The notes: generated from the sequence alone by a model not told the origin. 57,705 bases of DNA from Beijerinckia sp. L45 (GCF_009765775.1 NZ_LMUU01000107.1:101127-158831); one strand, 5' to 3'. Counted from the stretch's first letter, positions 43,524 through 52,815 are shown. Numbers and translations are program-made.

Positions 43524-45320
43524 TCACCCGAAGGTGAAGGCGAACGCCTGCACGCCCGGATCCAGAAACTCGATCGCAAACGTATGGTCGGCGATTTTTC
43601 CGTGCTGGCGGATCAACTGGTACAGCCGCTGCTCGGTGACGACGCCCGTCCCATCATCGGCGACATCGACGCCGTGATCACCGGCCGGCGGCTTGCCGTC
43701 GATGGTAACGCGATAACGCACCGGCTTGCCGTCCTTGCCCGGCCCGAGCACGAGATGCAGATCGCGCGCGTGAAATGTGTAGACGATCTGCCCGCCGCTT
43801 TGCTCGAGGCTGGCGCTTTCGGCATCGTCGGTCCAGGTGCCGCTGAAACCCCAGTCGTTGAGCGCGGGCGTGCCGACAGTGTAGGCCTTGGGCTCTTCCT
43901 GGTTCACGCCGCCGGGCGAGACGAAGTGTTCGGCACGGGCGAAGCCAATGTAGGTCTCGGGCGAATTGAGATCGTCGTCGTCGGATAGGGCCTGCGCCCC
44001 GGACGCTGTTACCGACACAAGAGACCCGTCTACCTTCGCCTGGCCGGCCTCTGCCAGAAGCTGCTGGATGATCTTTTCCGACTCGTCGTACTCGCCTTCG
44101 CCCAAATGGTTGTGGCGAATATTGCCCTGCGCATCGATGAAGTAATGCGCCGGCCACGCATGATTGTCGAAGCCGCGCCAGATCGCATAATCATTGTCGA
44201 TGGCGACGGGGTAGTCGATCTTCAGGTCCGCCACGGCCCGCTTGACGTTGTCGATGTTCTTCTCGAATGCGAATTCCGGCGCATGGACGCCGATGACGAC
44301 GAGCCCCTTGTCTTTATATTTTTCCGCCCAGGCGCGGACATAGGGGATCGCTCGCAGGCAGTTGATGCAGGAGTAGGTCCAGAAATCGACCAGCACCACC
44401 TTGCCGCGCAGGGAGTCCGGCGTCAGCGGCTTGCTGTTCAGCCAGGCCACCGCGCCCGAGAGCGGCGGGAGGTGGCCTTCGATCGGCAGGCCCGATGCCT
44501 TGGCGCTTTGCACGGCGGCGCTGTCGCTCATCATCGCCGCACCGGAAGCGCCGTTCGATTTCGCGGTCGTCTGCGCGCCAGCACTACCCGGGCCCTTGAG
44601 CTTGTCGAGCAGGGACTGCTCGAGCGACGTCGTGTTGGCGGTGGAGAGGCGCGCGAGAAGGCCGGTGTCGAGACCGAACGCGATCGCCACGACGCCGGCG
44701 ATCACGGCGATCCCAAGGCCACGGCGCACCCACTCGCCGGCGCCGAGCGAGCGCTTCATCACCGCAAAGACTTTTCCGCCGAGAAGCAAGGCGAGCGCGA
44801 GCGACGTCGCGGCGCCCAGCGCGTAGCAGAACAGCAGAAGCGTCGTCTGGACGCTCGCGCCCTGAAGGGCGGCGCCCGTCAGAATCACGCCGAGGATCGG
44901 GCCGGCACAGGGCGCCCAGAGAAAGCCGGTCGCGATGCCGAGCAGGAACGAGGACCAAATGCTTGCGCGTGTCGTCCGGCCGTCGCCGTCGGCCGCCTGC
45001 GACAACCGGCTGCCGAAGCCGACGAGCGGCCGCATCAGACGATCGGAAAACGCGGGGAACAGGAGGGTCAGCCCGAAGCAGGCGAGCAGCGCCAGCGCGA
45101 CCCAGCGGCCGTACTCGTTGGTCGAGACGGCCCAGCCGCCGCCGATCGCGGCCAGCGTGGCGATGGCGGCAAAGGTCAGGGCCATGCCGAGCAGCATCGG
45201 CAGGCCGCTACGGGCGAAGGGCTGATTGGCGCGCGCGAAAACGAAGGGCAGAACCGGCAGAATGCACGGGCTGAGGATCGTCAGAGCCCCGCCGAAATAT
45301 GCGAGAATGGGAAGGATCAT
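43524..45320 (-). CDS. dipZ: DipZ: CcdA-type membrane domain fused to a thioredoxin-like domain
   Basis: A 598-residue membrane protein that carries electrons to the periplasm. Residues about 1-230 form the CcdA/DsbD-like helices, with cysteines in TILSPCILPVLPF and LWAPCAGPILG. Residues about 280-420 form a thioredoxin/TlpA-like domain with C318-I-N-C321 in DFWTYSCINCLRAIPYVRAW. The C-terminal 160 residues form a beta-sandwich (TYTVGTPALNDWGFSGTW, GKDGKPVRYRVTIDGKPPAGDHG), as in other DipZ proteins. The start ATG at 45320 is 113 bp from a ModE-type palindrome that it may share with the divergent modE-like gene. Confidence 0.92.
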   Translation of the reverse strand: MILPILAYFGGALTILSPCILPVLPFVFARANQPFARSGLPMLLGMALTFAAIATLAAIGGGWAVSTNEYGRWVALALLACFGLTLLFPAFSDRLMRPLVGFGSRLSQAADGDGRTTRASIWSSFLLGIATGFLWAPCAGPILGVILTGAALQGASVQTTLLLFCYALGAATSLALALLLGGKVFAVMKRSLGAGEWVRRGLGIAVIAGVVAIAFGLDTGLLARLSTANTTSLEQSLLDKLKGPGSAGAQTTAKSNGASGAAMMSDSAAVQSAKASGLPIEGHLPPLSGAVAWLNSKPLTPDSLRGKVVLVDFWTYSCINCLRAIPYVRAWAEKYKDKGLVVIGVHAPEFAFEKNIDNVKRAVADLKIDYPVAIDNDYAIWRGFDNHAWPAHYFIDAQGNIRHNHLGEGEYDESEKIIQQLLAEAGQAKVDGSLVSVTASGAQALSDDDDLNSPETYIGFARAEHFVSPGGVNQEEPKAYTVGTPALNDWGFSGTWTDDAESASLEQSGGQIVYTFHARDLHLVLGPGKDGKPVRYRVTIDGKPPAGDHGVDVADDGTGVVTEQRLYQLIRQHGKIADHTFAIEFLDPGVQAFAFTFG

Positions 45321-45432
45321 CGAGGCCTCGGGATCAGCGACCGTTGCGGGCGCGCATAGGCCCACGGCGTGCGGCGGGCTCATGCAGCTATACGTTTGCG
45401 CCTCTCGATTTGTTACAGGGACCGAGCGGCAT

Positions 45433-45456
45433 CGCTATTCCTTAGCAGATATAGCG
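45433..45456. promoter_or_regulatory. ModE-type operator 1 (dipZ / modE intergenic space)
   Basis: CGCTAT (45433-45438), twelve bases, ATAGCG (45451-45456). The arms are perfectly complementary. The form CGNTAT-N12-ATANCG with this spacing matches the ModE operator of the E. coli mod operon as I recall it. It lies 91 bp before the modE-like ATG and may also affect dipZ. Confidence 0.65.
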
Positions 45457-45547
45457 CGCCGCGCCGGTTTGCCCGCCTCGCGGCGTTTGTCCGCGACCGC
45501 TAATCAAGTTATGTTGAGAGATGTCGCCTCCCTGCAGGTCAACCATA

Positions 45548-45922
45548 ATGCCATCGCTCAGTGTGCGGATCGATCTGGAAACCGGCGGCCGCATCGGGCC
45601 GGGCAAGATCGAGCTCCTGGAACAGATCGCCTCGCTGGGCTCGATTTCCGCCGCGGGCCGGGCGTTGGGCATGTCGTATCGCCGCGCCTGGGAACTCGTC
45701 GACGATACCAATCAGATTTTCGGCCAAGCGGTCGCGGAGCGCCAGATCGGCGGCAAGGGCGGCGGCGGCGCCACCCTGACGCCCTTCGGCGTGTCCCTGG
45801 TTTCACATTATCGCGCCATCGAGCGGGCCGCCGAAGATATCGCGCGGACGCATATCGAGGCCCTTCAGATCGAAGTCAAAGCTGGCGCGCAGGCGAAGAG
45901 CCCCGTCCGCGAGACCGCGTAA
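45548..45922 (+). CDS. modE: ModE-like regulator with DNA-binding domain only
   Basis: A 124-residue winged helix protein matching the N-terminal domain of the molybdate-responsive regulator ModE. Motifs are RIGPGKIELLEQIASLGSISAAGRALGMSYRRAWELVDDTNQIF, and QIGGKGGGGATLTPFGVSLVSHYRAIE, with the GGxxGGGAxLT wing. The C-terminal molybdate-binding (MOP/TOBE) domains of full-length ModE (about 260 residues) are absent, so molybdate sensing is indirect or uses another mechanism. The start ATG is at 45548. A ModE-type palindrome lies upstream and another before the next gene group. Confidence 0.88.
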   Translation: MPSLSVRIDLETGGRIGPGKIELLEQIASLGSISAAGRALGMSYRRAWELVDDTNQIFGQAVAERQIGGKGGGGATLTPFGVSLVSHYRAIERAAEDIARTHIEALQIEVKAGAQAKSPVRETA

Positions 45923-46090
45923 CCGCATCACATCCGCGCGACCGCCGCACCGGAAAGCACGGGCATGTCGCAACGGCGACGCCGAGAGGCCAAGCCACCC
46001 GCGGCCGTTGAATCCCGGCATTTAGACTAGGGTCGAGCGATTCACGACCCGTCACGCGACCGTCCCGACTTTGACCTGACGCATCGGCAT

Positions 46091-46114
46091 CGCTATAGTC
46101 CTCGAAACATAGCG
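46091..46114. promoter_or_regulatory. ModE-type operator 2 (before the SMP-30-like gene)
   Basis: CGCTAT (46091-46096), twelve bases, ATAGCG (46109-46114), with arms identical to those of operator 1. It ends 18 bp before the ATG of the SMP-30-like gene, so binding should block or strongly modulate transcription of that operon. Confidence 0.7.
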
Positions 46115-46132
46115 ACGATGACGGGAGGAAGA

Positions 46133-47089
46133 ATGTCCACCATCACACGGATGCTAAGCGCAGCCCTCGGCCTTTTCGCCCTTGCCGCGCCTATCGCGGC
46201 GAACGCCGAAATCGCGCTTCCTGGCGACCGCATCTTTCCGGAAAGCCTCACATCGAAAGCCGACGGAACGCTGCTGATCGGCAGTCTCGGTGCAGGCGGC
46301 GTGTTGCGCGTCAAGCCGGGGACACAAGCCGCAGAGTTGTGGATCAAACCAGGTGCCTACGAGACGCGCTCGATCTTCGGCGTACTGGCGGATGAGCGCT
46401 CGCAGACGCTCTGGGTGTGCTCGAACGATGTGTCCGCGCTCGGCGTTGCCGGCCCGACCACGGTCAAGGGCAGCTTCCTCAAGGGGTTCGACCTGACGAC
46501 GGGCGAAGGCAAGATCAGCCTGCCGCTGCCCGGCAGCCCTGCGCTGTGCAACGATATCGCGCTCGGCCCGGACGGGACGCTGTTCGTCACGAATTCTCTG
46601 GCACCGCAGATCCTGACGCTGAAACCGGGCGGCCACACGCTTGAGGTATGGGCAACCGACCCGCTGTTCACGCCGCCAAAAGCGGGGGCCGGGCTCGATG
46701 GAATCGCCATCGGCGGCGATGGCGCCATCTATGTCGACACGTTCAACAAAGCCGAGTTGTTTCGCGTCGCCATGAAGGATGGCGCAGCCGGCACGGTGAC
46801 GCGGCTGCAGACGTCGCGGCCGCTGGTTCTGGCCGATGCTCTCCGCATCGTGAAGGACAACACGCTCCTGCTGATCGAGGGAGCCGGCAGTCTCGACCGC
46901 GTAACTATCGACGGCGACAAGGCGGCCATTGAAACGATCAAGGGCGGGTTAAACCAGCCGACGAGCGTGACGACGATCGGGGCGACGGCGTTTGTGACGG
47001 AAGGCCAGCTCGCATCGGCATTCGATCCCAGCAAGGGGCCGCCGCAGTTGCCCTTCCAGGTTCGCCCCGTCGCTCTATCTGTTCCGTAA
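46133..47089 (+). CDS. Exported beta-propeller protein, SMP-30/gluconolactonase-like
   Basis: A 318-residue protein with a signal peptide (MLSAALGLFALAAPIAANA, cleavage near residue 26). It has repeated propeller-type strands such as SKADGTLLIGSLGAGGVLRVKPG, LCNDIALGPDGTLFVTNSLAPQILTLKPGG, GLDGIAIGGDGAIYVDTFNKAELFRVAM and LADALRIVKDNTLLLIEGAGSLDRV. The pattern is like SMP-30/strictosidine synthase-fold proteins, which include lactonases. GGGAGGA precedes the ATG at 46133. The gene is followed by a PQQ-type dehydrogenase, so a lactone or oxidised-sugar product could be its substrate. Confidence 0.8.
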   Translation: MSTITRMLSAALGLFALAAPIAANAEIALPGDRIFPESLTSKADGTLLIGSLGAGGVLRVKPGTQAAELWIKPGAYETRSIFGVLADERSQTLWVCSNDVSALGVAGPTTVKGSFLKGFDLTTGEGKISLPLPGSPALCNDIALGPDGTLFVTNSLAPQILTLKPGGHTLEVWATDPLFTPPKAGAGLDGIAIGGDGAIYVDTFNKAELFRVAMKDGAAGTVTRLQTSRPLVLADALRIVKDNTLLLIEGAGSLDRVTIDGDKAAIETIKGGLNQPTSVTTIGATAFVTEGQLASAFDPSKGPPQLPFQVRPVALSVP

Positions 47090-47175
47090 TGCCGGGCCGA
47101 CGCCGTGTACCCGCCTCTGGCGACACGACGATCGTCCGGCTTCCCGTGCGACCGCCATCAAAGGATTTGAACGCC

Positions 47176-48954
47176 ATGAGCAACCGTGTGAAACGCCGCG
47201 CCCTCGGCGCAACCGCAAGCGGCCTTCTTCTCGTCGCCGCGCAATTCGCCGTATCACCTGCGCCGGCACAAACGGCCAAGGATGCGAGCCCGAAGGCCTG
47301 CACCGGCGGCGACGTCGGCATCACGTTGCCGGCTGGCTTTTGTGCAAGCCTCTTCGCCGACAAACTGGGCCACGTCCGGCAGATGGTCGTCACGCCAGAT
47401 GGCGTGCTCTACGCCAACACCTGGAGCGGCATTTATTACAATAACGATACACCGCACGAGGGCGGTTTCCTCATCGCGCTGAAGGACACCAGAGGTACGG
47501 GCCAAGCGGATACGATCGCGCGCTTCGGCGAGACGGTCGCGAGCGGCGGACATGGCGGCACCGGCATCGCGCTCTACAAGAAGGGCCTGTTTGCGGAGAT
47601 CGACGACCGCATCGTGCGTTACGCGCTGAAGGGCGGCGAGATCGCACCGTCGAGCCAGCCGCAAACCGTCGTGTCGGATCTACCGATCACCGGCGATCAC
47701 CCAATGCATCCGCTGATCATCGACGCCAAGGGCGACCTGTTCACCGATCTCGGCTCCGCGACGAACGCCTGTCAGGACCAGAACCGGATGACGCAGTCCG
47801 TCGGGCACACGCCATGCACGGAATTGGAAACACGCGGCGGCATCTGGCGCTACGACGCCAACAAGACCGGGCAGCATTTTTCTCCGAAAGAGCGCTACGC
47901 GACCGGATTGCGCAACGGCGAAGGGTTCTCCTTCGATGCATCGGGTCACCTTTTCTCGACGCAGCATGGCCGCGACCAGCTCTTCGAAAACTGGCCGCAG
48001 CTCTACAATGCCGATCAAGGCCATGCGCTGCCGGCGGAAGAACTGGTCGAAGTGAAGAAGGGCTCCGACTTTGGCTGGCCGGAATGCTATTTCGACAATG
48101 ATCAGAAGAAGCTCGTGCTCGCGCCGGAATACGGCGGCGACGGCGGCAAAAAGGTCGACGTCTGCGCGAAGAAGCAGGCCCCCGTGGCGTTCTTCCCCGG
48201 CCATTGGGCACCAAACGACATGAAGATCTACAACGGCGGCAATTTTCCCAAGGCCTATCGCGGCGGCGCCTTCATCGCATTCCATGGTTCGTGGAACCGG
48301 GCACCGGCCCCGCAGGGCGGCTACAACATCGTCTTTCAGCCGCTCGCCGACGGCAAGGCCACCGCGCCTTACGTGATCTTCGCCGACGGTTTTGCCGGCG
48401 CCACGAAGGAGCCGGGCAAGGCGGCCCATCGCCCGACCGGGCTCGCCTTCGCACCTGACGGCGCGATGTATATATCCGATGACGTCGGTGGCCGCATCTG
48501 GCGCGTCACGTATAATGGCGCGGCCGACGCACGTGTCGAGGCGGCGCCCCCGCCTGCCGGTTCGACGGTGACGGCCTCCGGCGAAGTGCTTCCGCCGGAG
48601 GGCATTCATCCTGACGCCGGCAAAGTGGTCGCGGATCTTCCGACGCCGCCCGGCGCCACGAAGGACGAGGTCGTCCTGGGCAGCAAGATCTTCCACGGCG
48701 ATGTGGATGGCGGCACGTGCGGTGGGTGCCACGGAGCGGATGCGGCCGGCAGCCCGATCGGCGCCGATCTCACCAGCGGAAAGTGGCTGTGGAGCGATGG
48801 CAGCCTCGCCGGGATAACCCAGACCATCACGACGGGCGTCCCGGCCCCCAAGAATCATCCCGGCGCGATGCCGGCGATGGGTGGGACGCAGCTGTCACCG
48901 GCCGATCTCAAGGCGGTTTCCGCTTATGTCTGGGCCGTCGGCCACAAGAGCTGA
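47176..48954 (+). CDS. PQQ-dependent sugar dehydrogenase (sorbosone type) fused to cytochrome c
   Basis: A 592-residue exported protein. The signal peptide is near residues 1-32 (LLLVAAQFAVSPAPAQ). The six-bladed propeller (about 45-460) contains the family phrases FADKLGHVRQMVVTPDGVLYANTWSG, FGETVASGGHGGTGIALYKKGLF, DGFAGATKEPGKAAHRPTGLAFAPDGAMYISDDVGGRIWRV and GLRNGEGFSFDASGHLF. The C-terminal cytochrome c domain has the haem motif C515-G-G-C518-H519 and a likely axial Met in AMPAMGG. It would oxidise a sugar, aldose or aldehyde in the periplasm and pass electrons directly to the respiratory chain. It lies 86 bp behind the SMP-30-like gene, under a ModE-type operator. Confidence 0.9.
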   Translation: MSNRVKRRALGATASGLLLVAAQFAVSPAPAQTAKDASPKACTGGDVGITLPAGFCASLFADKLGHVRQMVVTPDGVLYANTWSGIYYNNDTPHEGGFLIALKDTRGTGQADTIARFGETVASGGHGGTGIALYKKGLFAEIDDRIVRYALKGGEIAPSSQPQTVVSDLPITGDHPMHPLIIDAKGDLFTDLGSATNACQDQNRMTQSVGHTPCTELETRGGIWRYDANKTGQHFSPKERYATGLRNGEGFSFDASGHLFSTQHGRDQLFENWPQLYNADQGHALPAEELVEVKKGSDFGWPECYFDNDQKKLVLAPEYGGDGGKKVDVCAKKQAPVAFFPGHWAPNDMKIYNGGNFPKAYRGGAFIAFHGSWNRAPAPQGGYNIVFQPLADGKATAPYVIFADGFAGATKEPGKAAHRPTGLAFAPDGAMYISDDVGGRIWRVTYNGAADARVEAAPPPAGSTVTASGEVLPPEGIHPDAGKVVADLPTPPGATKDEVVLGSKIFHGDVDGGTCGGCHGADAAGSPIGADLTSGKWLWSDGSLAGITQTITTGVPAPKNHPGAMPAMGGTQLSPADLKAVSAYVWAVGHKS

Positions 48955-49025
48955 CCGGCGCGCCGACACAGAGGTCGTTCTCCGTGGCGCCGCATGGCGG
49001 CGGGGAACGCCAGAGGGCCAAGACC

Positions 49026-49295
49026 ATGTCCGCTAGCGAAGCGCAGAACAAGGCTGAGGAGGAGTTGCTCAATCTCGTCGGCGGCGTCGATGTCCAACGC
49101 TTCGTCGTGGCCATCTACCGACATGCGGACCGATGGGTGGTCGAGGCGACGGACCGAAGCTCGGGACTGTCGCGGGTCGGTGAAGGATCGAGCTTTGCGG
49201 AAGCCTGGCTCCAACAGGAACCGAAATACGCCTATGGTTCGGTGGCCAACGATCATGGTTCTGACGGGTTGGATAGACCCCGTCAAAGCTTTTAG
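49026..49295 (+). CDS. Small hypothetical protein
   Basis: An 89-residue soluble protein (MSASEAQNKAEEELLNLVGGVDVQRFVVAIYRHADRWVVEATD...). I do not recognise the family. It is acidic, with an alternating beta-type stretch in the middle (FVVAIYRHADRWVVEATDR). It lies 71 bp after the dehydrogenase gene on the same strand, and may be part of that operon or have its own promoter. ATG at 49026. Confidence 0.55.
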   Translation: MSASEAQNKAEEELLNLVGGVDVQRFVVAIYRHADRWVVEATDRSSGLSRVGEGSSFAEAWLQQEPKYAYGSVANDHGSDGLDRPRQSF

Positions 49296-49465
49296 CGTGC
49301 TTTACGATGCCGCTCCGCCAAATTTACCGAACGCTGCACGCGCGCGGCGCGCCGGATGCACTCATCGCGAATGGTCAGATCCATCGCGTTCGCGCTATGC
49401 TTCATATGCTCGGGCGCCCGCTGTCATGAGGACAGATCGGACCGTCTCGACCAGCCTGGGATAAG

Positions 49466-50326
49466 ATGACAAAAGCCAAAATAGGAACGCTGGCATGGCG
49501 CCATGCCGCATCGGCGAAGGGACGGATCGGTCTGGTCGCTCTGACGGCACTGGCCTTATTGTCGTCAACAAAAAGTCATGGCGCGATGGCAGCACCGGTA
49601 AAAATCTACGCGGCGGGAAGTCTGAAAGCGGCCATGCAGGCGCTGATCCAGGATTCCGGCATCTCCGCGGAGTCGATGGCGGAGCCAGTGTTTGGACCGG
49701 CCGGCACGCTTCGCGAGCGCCTGGAAAAAGGCGAGACGGCCGACCTCTTCGCCTCTGCCGATATGGCCCAACCGATGGCGCTTGCCGCGACGCGGCCGCA
49801 GAGTCTGATCGTCCCCTTCGTCCGCAACCGCATGTGCGTGGTCGCCAGATCGTCCGTCGGGCTGACCGCGGCGAACGTCCTGGACAAATTGCTCGCCCCG
49901 GACCTGCGCCTTGCGACCTCGACCCCAGTCGCGGATCCCGGCGGCGATTACGCCATGGCGGTGTTCGACAAGGCGGATCAAATCCGGCCAGGCGCCGGCG
50001 CGACCTTGCGGGCCAAGGCGCAGCATCTTCTCGGGGCGCCGGGCAAGATGGCGCCGATCGCAGGCAAAAATCCGGCAGCCGCAATCTTTCTGGAAAACCG
50101 GGCTGATGCGCTGATCTATTATTGCAGCGGAGCCCCGGGCCTTTTGAAGGAGGTCGACGGCCTTGCCAGCCTACCCCTTCCGGAACCGTTGGAAGTCCAT
50201 CCGGTCTACGGCTTGACGATCCTGTCGGACAAGCCGGTCGCAGCTCGCTTTGCCTTGTTCGTCGTGTCCGTGAAAGGGCAGGCAATCCTCTCACGTTTCG
50301 GCTTTGTGCCGCTGACCGCACAATAG
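49466..50326 (+). CDS. ModA-like molybdate/oxyanion-binding protein
   Basis: A 286-residue periplasmic binding protein. It has a long signal region, cleaved near residue 42 (after KSHGAMA). The mature part has the ModA-type start VKIYAAGSLKAAMQALIQDSG, then FGPAGTLRERLEKGETADLFASADMAQP, FVRNRMCVVARSS, and ADALIYYCSGAPGLLKEVDG. The family binds molybdate, tungstate or related oxyanions. modB and modC are absent nearby, so it is a solitary receptor or serves a distant transporter. The CGCTAT half-site at 49393 is a weak ModE-like match. Selectivity cannot be read from the residues seen. Confidence 0.82.
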   Translation: MTKAKIGTLAWRHAASAKGRIGLVALTALALLSSTKSHGAMAAPVKIYAAGSLKAAMQALIQDSGISAESMAEPVFGPAGTLRERLEKGETADLFASADMAQPMALAATRPQSLIVPFVRNRMCVVARSSVGLTAANVLDKLLAPDLRLATSTPVADPGGDYAMAVFDKADQIRPGAGATLRAKAQHLLGAPGKMAPIAGKNPAAAIFLENRADALIYYCSGAPGLLKEVDGLASLPLPEPLEVHPVYGLTILSDKPVAARFALFVVSVKGQAILSRFGFVPLTAQ

Positions 50327-50389
50327 CGGGCAGCGGGAACGCTCCGGCCAGATGCTTGCACTTGGCCGAATAGCACGGGGTCGTCGCGT

Positions 50390-51439
50390 TTACGCGAGCG
50401 ACGCCATGTCGATGACGAAGCGATACTTGACGTCGCTTTTCAGCATCCGGGTATAGGCCGTTTCGATCTCGTCCATCTTGATCATCTCGATGTCGGCCGT
50501 GATGTTGTGCTTGGCGCAGAAGTCGAGCATCTCCTGCGTTTCCGCGATGCCGCCGATCAGCGAGCCCGCGAAGTTGCGACGACGCCAGATCACGCTGAAC
50601 ACGTTCACGGCCAGCGGCTTCTCAGGCGCGCCGACTTGCACGAGCGTGCAGTCCGGCTTGAGCAAACCGAGATAGGCATTGATGTCGTGGTCAGCAGCAA
50701 CGGTGTCGAGGATGAAATCGAACGTTTCGCCCTGCGCCGCCATCGCAGCAGCATCCTTCGAGATCACGACCTCGTCGGCCCCGAGCTTGCGCGCATCGTC
50801 GGATTTGCCTGGCGACGTCGTGAACAGCGTGACTTTGGCGCCCATCGCATGCGCGATCTTGACGCCCATGTGACCGAGGCCGCCGAGGCCGACAATCCCG
50901 ACCTTCTGTCCGGGACCGACTTTCCAATGCTTTAGGGGCGAATAGGTCGTGATGCCGGCGCAAAGCAGAGGCGCCACGCCGGCCAGGTCGAGATTCTTCG
51001 GAATATGTAGCACGAAGTGTTTGTCGACGACGACGTGGCTGGAATAGCCGCCATACGTAGCGCCACCTTCGATGTGTTTGTCCGGACCATTGTAGGTGCC
51101 GACGAAACCGGGCTTGCAATATTGTTCGAGGCCTTTGCGGCAACTCTCGCATTCGCGGCAGGAATCGACCATACAGCCGACGCCCGCGGTGTCACCTGCC
51201 TTGAAGCTGGTCACGGCGCTGCCGACGCGGGTCACCGTGCCGATGATCTCGTGGCCGGGGACGCAAGGATACATGGTGCCACCCCATTCGTCGCGCACCG
51301 TGTGCAGATCGGAATGGCAAACACCGCAATATTGGATCTTGATTTCGATGTCGTCGACGCCGGGGTCGCGGCGCTCGAAGGTGAATGGCGCCAGGGCGTC
51401 TTTGGGTGACTCCGCGGCGTAGCCGATACAAGAAAACAT
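50390..51439 (-). CDS. Zinc-dependent alcohol dehydrogenase (YahK / cinnamyl type)
   Basis: A 349-residue NAD(P)-dependent medium-chain dehydrogenase reducing aldehydes to alcohols. Catalytic zinc residues are C38 in YC-GVC-HSD and H63-E64 in VPGHEIIG. Structural zinc cysteines are C94, C97, C100 and C108 in DSCRECESCRKGLEQYC. The Rossmann motif is VGIVGLGGLGHMGVKIA. High likeness to broad-range aldehyde reductases (AdhC/YahK). The ATG read from 51439 gives MFSCIGYAAESPK, the family's normal start, so the longer frame is not used. Confidence 0.93.
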   Translation of the reverse strand: MFSCIGYAAESPKDALAPFTFERRDPGVDDIEIKIQYCGVCHSDLHTVRDEWGGTMYPCVPGHEIIGTVTRVGSAVTSFKAGDTAGVGCMVDSCRECESCRKGLEQYCKPGFVGTYNGPDKHIEGGATYGGYSSHVVVDKHFVLHIPKNLDLAGVAPLLCAGITTYSPLKHWKVGPGQKVGIVGLGGLGHMGVKIAHAMGAKVTLFTTSPGKSDDARKLGADEVVISKDAAAMAAQGETFDFILDTVAADHDINAYLGLLKPDCTLVQVGAPEKPLAVNVFSVIWRRRNFAGSLIGGIAETQEMLDFCAKHNITADIEMIKMDEIETAYTRMLKSDVKYRFVIDMASLA

Positions 51440-51534
51440 ATGATGGCCTTTCAACGTTTGATAGCTAACGAACAATCCAAATCAGATTCTACATCGATCG
51501 CGCGACCGGAAACCGGGAGGCCGGCGCCCAACAG

Positions 51535-52803
51535 CTAAGGCGCCGAATGCCGCATCGCGGCGCCAGGAGCAGTTGCATGAAGCGCCGCGAGAAAGCTGGC
51601 GAGACTGGCCGAGCGAAGCGGAATGTACGGTTTCCCGGCGTCGCGGCACACCTTCTTCACCTTCCCCGCAGCGAGATGGCTGATGCAGTCGACAGGAAAG
51701 AAGGTGCGGTCGGCCTGGCTGATCAGGCCCGCCAAGAGCGCCGTGTTGTCTTCGACACCGCCGTCATGGGCGAGCAGAGCCCCGCCGCGCTGCGCCGTGA
51801 TCGCTTTCAACTGATCGACGACCTTCGGGCGTCCTCCGACGTACAGAAGCGTCAGGCCTGCCAAATCCCGTGAAACGGCACTTGGCTCGCCGGGATCGCA
51901 AGCTTCGTTTAACGAAAATTCGACCGCTGCGACTTCACTTCTCAGCTGGTCATTCTGGGCGCTGAGTATCGTCGCACGCTGTTCGGCCGCGCGAAGCTGC
52001 GTCTCGACGCGGTGCAGACGCTCGGCCAGGGCGGATGCGCGCGCCTTTTCGGCGTCCAGCCTTTGCAGCTGGGACGCTGGCTCGATCGTATCGTCCATCG
52101 TCTTTGTCTTCGCGCACGCCTGCGCCGCCTGTTGCAGGCGTTCGGCCTCGAGAGCCTCGATCCGGCGAAGCAGCGCCAAACGATCCTGCGCGGCGGCTTG
52201 CAACCGGGCTTCCTGGCGCGCGGATTTCTCCGCCTCTTCGCCCAATTCGCGTTCGAGCCGCGTCAAGCGAGCGATGTCGACGCGGTTCGCAGAGCCAACC
52301 AGATGCGACAGCATATGGACTTCGCCGAACACGTCTTCGAGCAACGCCCGATCGGATGCCGGATGTGTGAGGGTGGCCCAATAGGCACCGGGAATGGCGC
52401 CTTGCTCGAAGGCATGGCGCCAGAGCGCGCGGATCTCCGCCGGTGTGGTCGCTTTGGCGAAACGCTTGATGACGATCTCGTGTCGCGCATCGATGGTCTT
52501 GTGCAGCTGCTTGCCGGCGAGATCGTGTTGCCCCGCCGCACGCACGCCGCGGCTATGGAGCGCGTGGTCCGAGGCCGTTTTTGCGTCGGGCTCGCGCAAC
52601 CGGACGAAGACTTGGCGAAGCTCCGCGGCTGTCAGGCACGTCCCGACGATCGAGCAATGAAACACCGGCGCGATGTCCCAGATCTTGGTGCGCCTCTCGC
52701 CCTTCGGATCGGCGAGCGCCAGGGGGGCGGGGGCGCGCTCGCGCTTGAGCAGGGCGCCGAGGTCGGTTGGCGCTTTGTAGTTCAGGACGGTCTGTGCCGA
52801 CAC
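51535..52803 (-). CDS. DUF2325 protein with central coiled coil
   Basis: A 422-residue protein of unknown function. An N-terminal domain (about 1-180) is followed by a long coiled coil (about 180-330, RLTRLERELGEEAEKSARQEARLQ and onward). The C-terminal DUF2325 domain (about 330-410) contains LTLLYVGGRPKVVDQLKAITAQRGG, HDGGVEDNTALLAG and ADRTFFPVDCISHLAAGKVKKVC. The GTG read from 52803 is preferred because an upstream ATG (52854) would put a ModE-type operator inside the coding sequence, while the GTG starts right after it. Regulation by molybdate is inferred. Confidence 0.8.
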   Translation of the reverse strand: MSAQTVLNYKAPTDLGALLKRERAPAPLALADPKGERRTKIWDIAPVFHCSIVGTCLTAAELRQVFVRLREPDAKTASDHALHSRGVRAAGQHDLAGKQLHKTIDARHEIVIKRFAKATTPAEIRALWRHAFEQGAIPGAYWATLTHPASDRALLEDVFGEVHMLSHLVGSANRVDIARLTRLERELGEEAEKSARQEARLQAAAQDRLALLRRIEALEAERLQQAAQACAKTKTMDDTIEPASQLQRLDAEKARASALAERLHRVETQLRAAEQRATILSAQNDQLRSEVAAVEFSLNEACDPGEPSAVSRDLAGLTLLYVGGRPKVVDQLKAITAQRGGALLAHDGGVEDNTALLAGLISQADRTFFPVDCISHLAAGKVKKVCRDAGKPYIPLRSASLASFLAALHATAPGAAMRHSAP

Positions 52804-52815
52804 GGAAGGACCCAC

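Noticed and set aside
49393-49416. CGCTAT-N12-CGGGCG before the ModA-like gene as a fourth ModE box
   Set aside because: Only the left arm matches; the right arm shares just GCG, so it is no better than chance.
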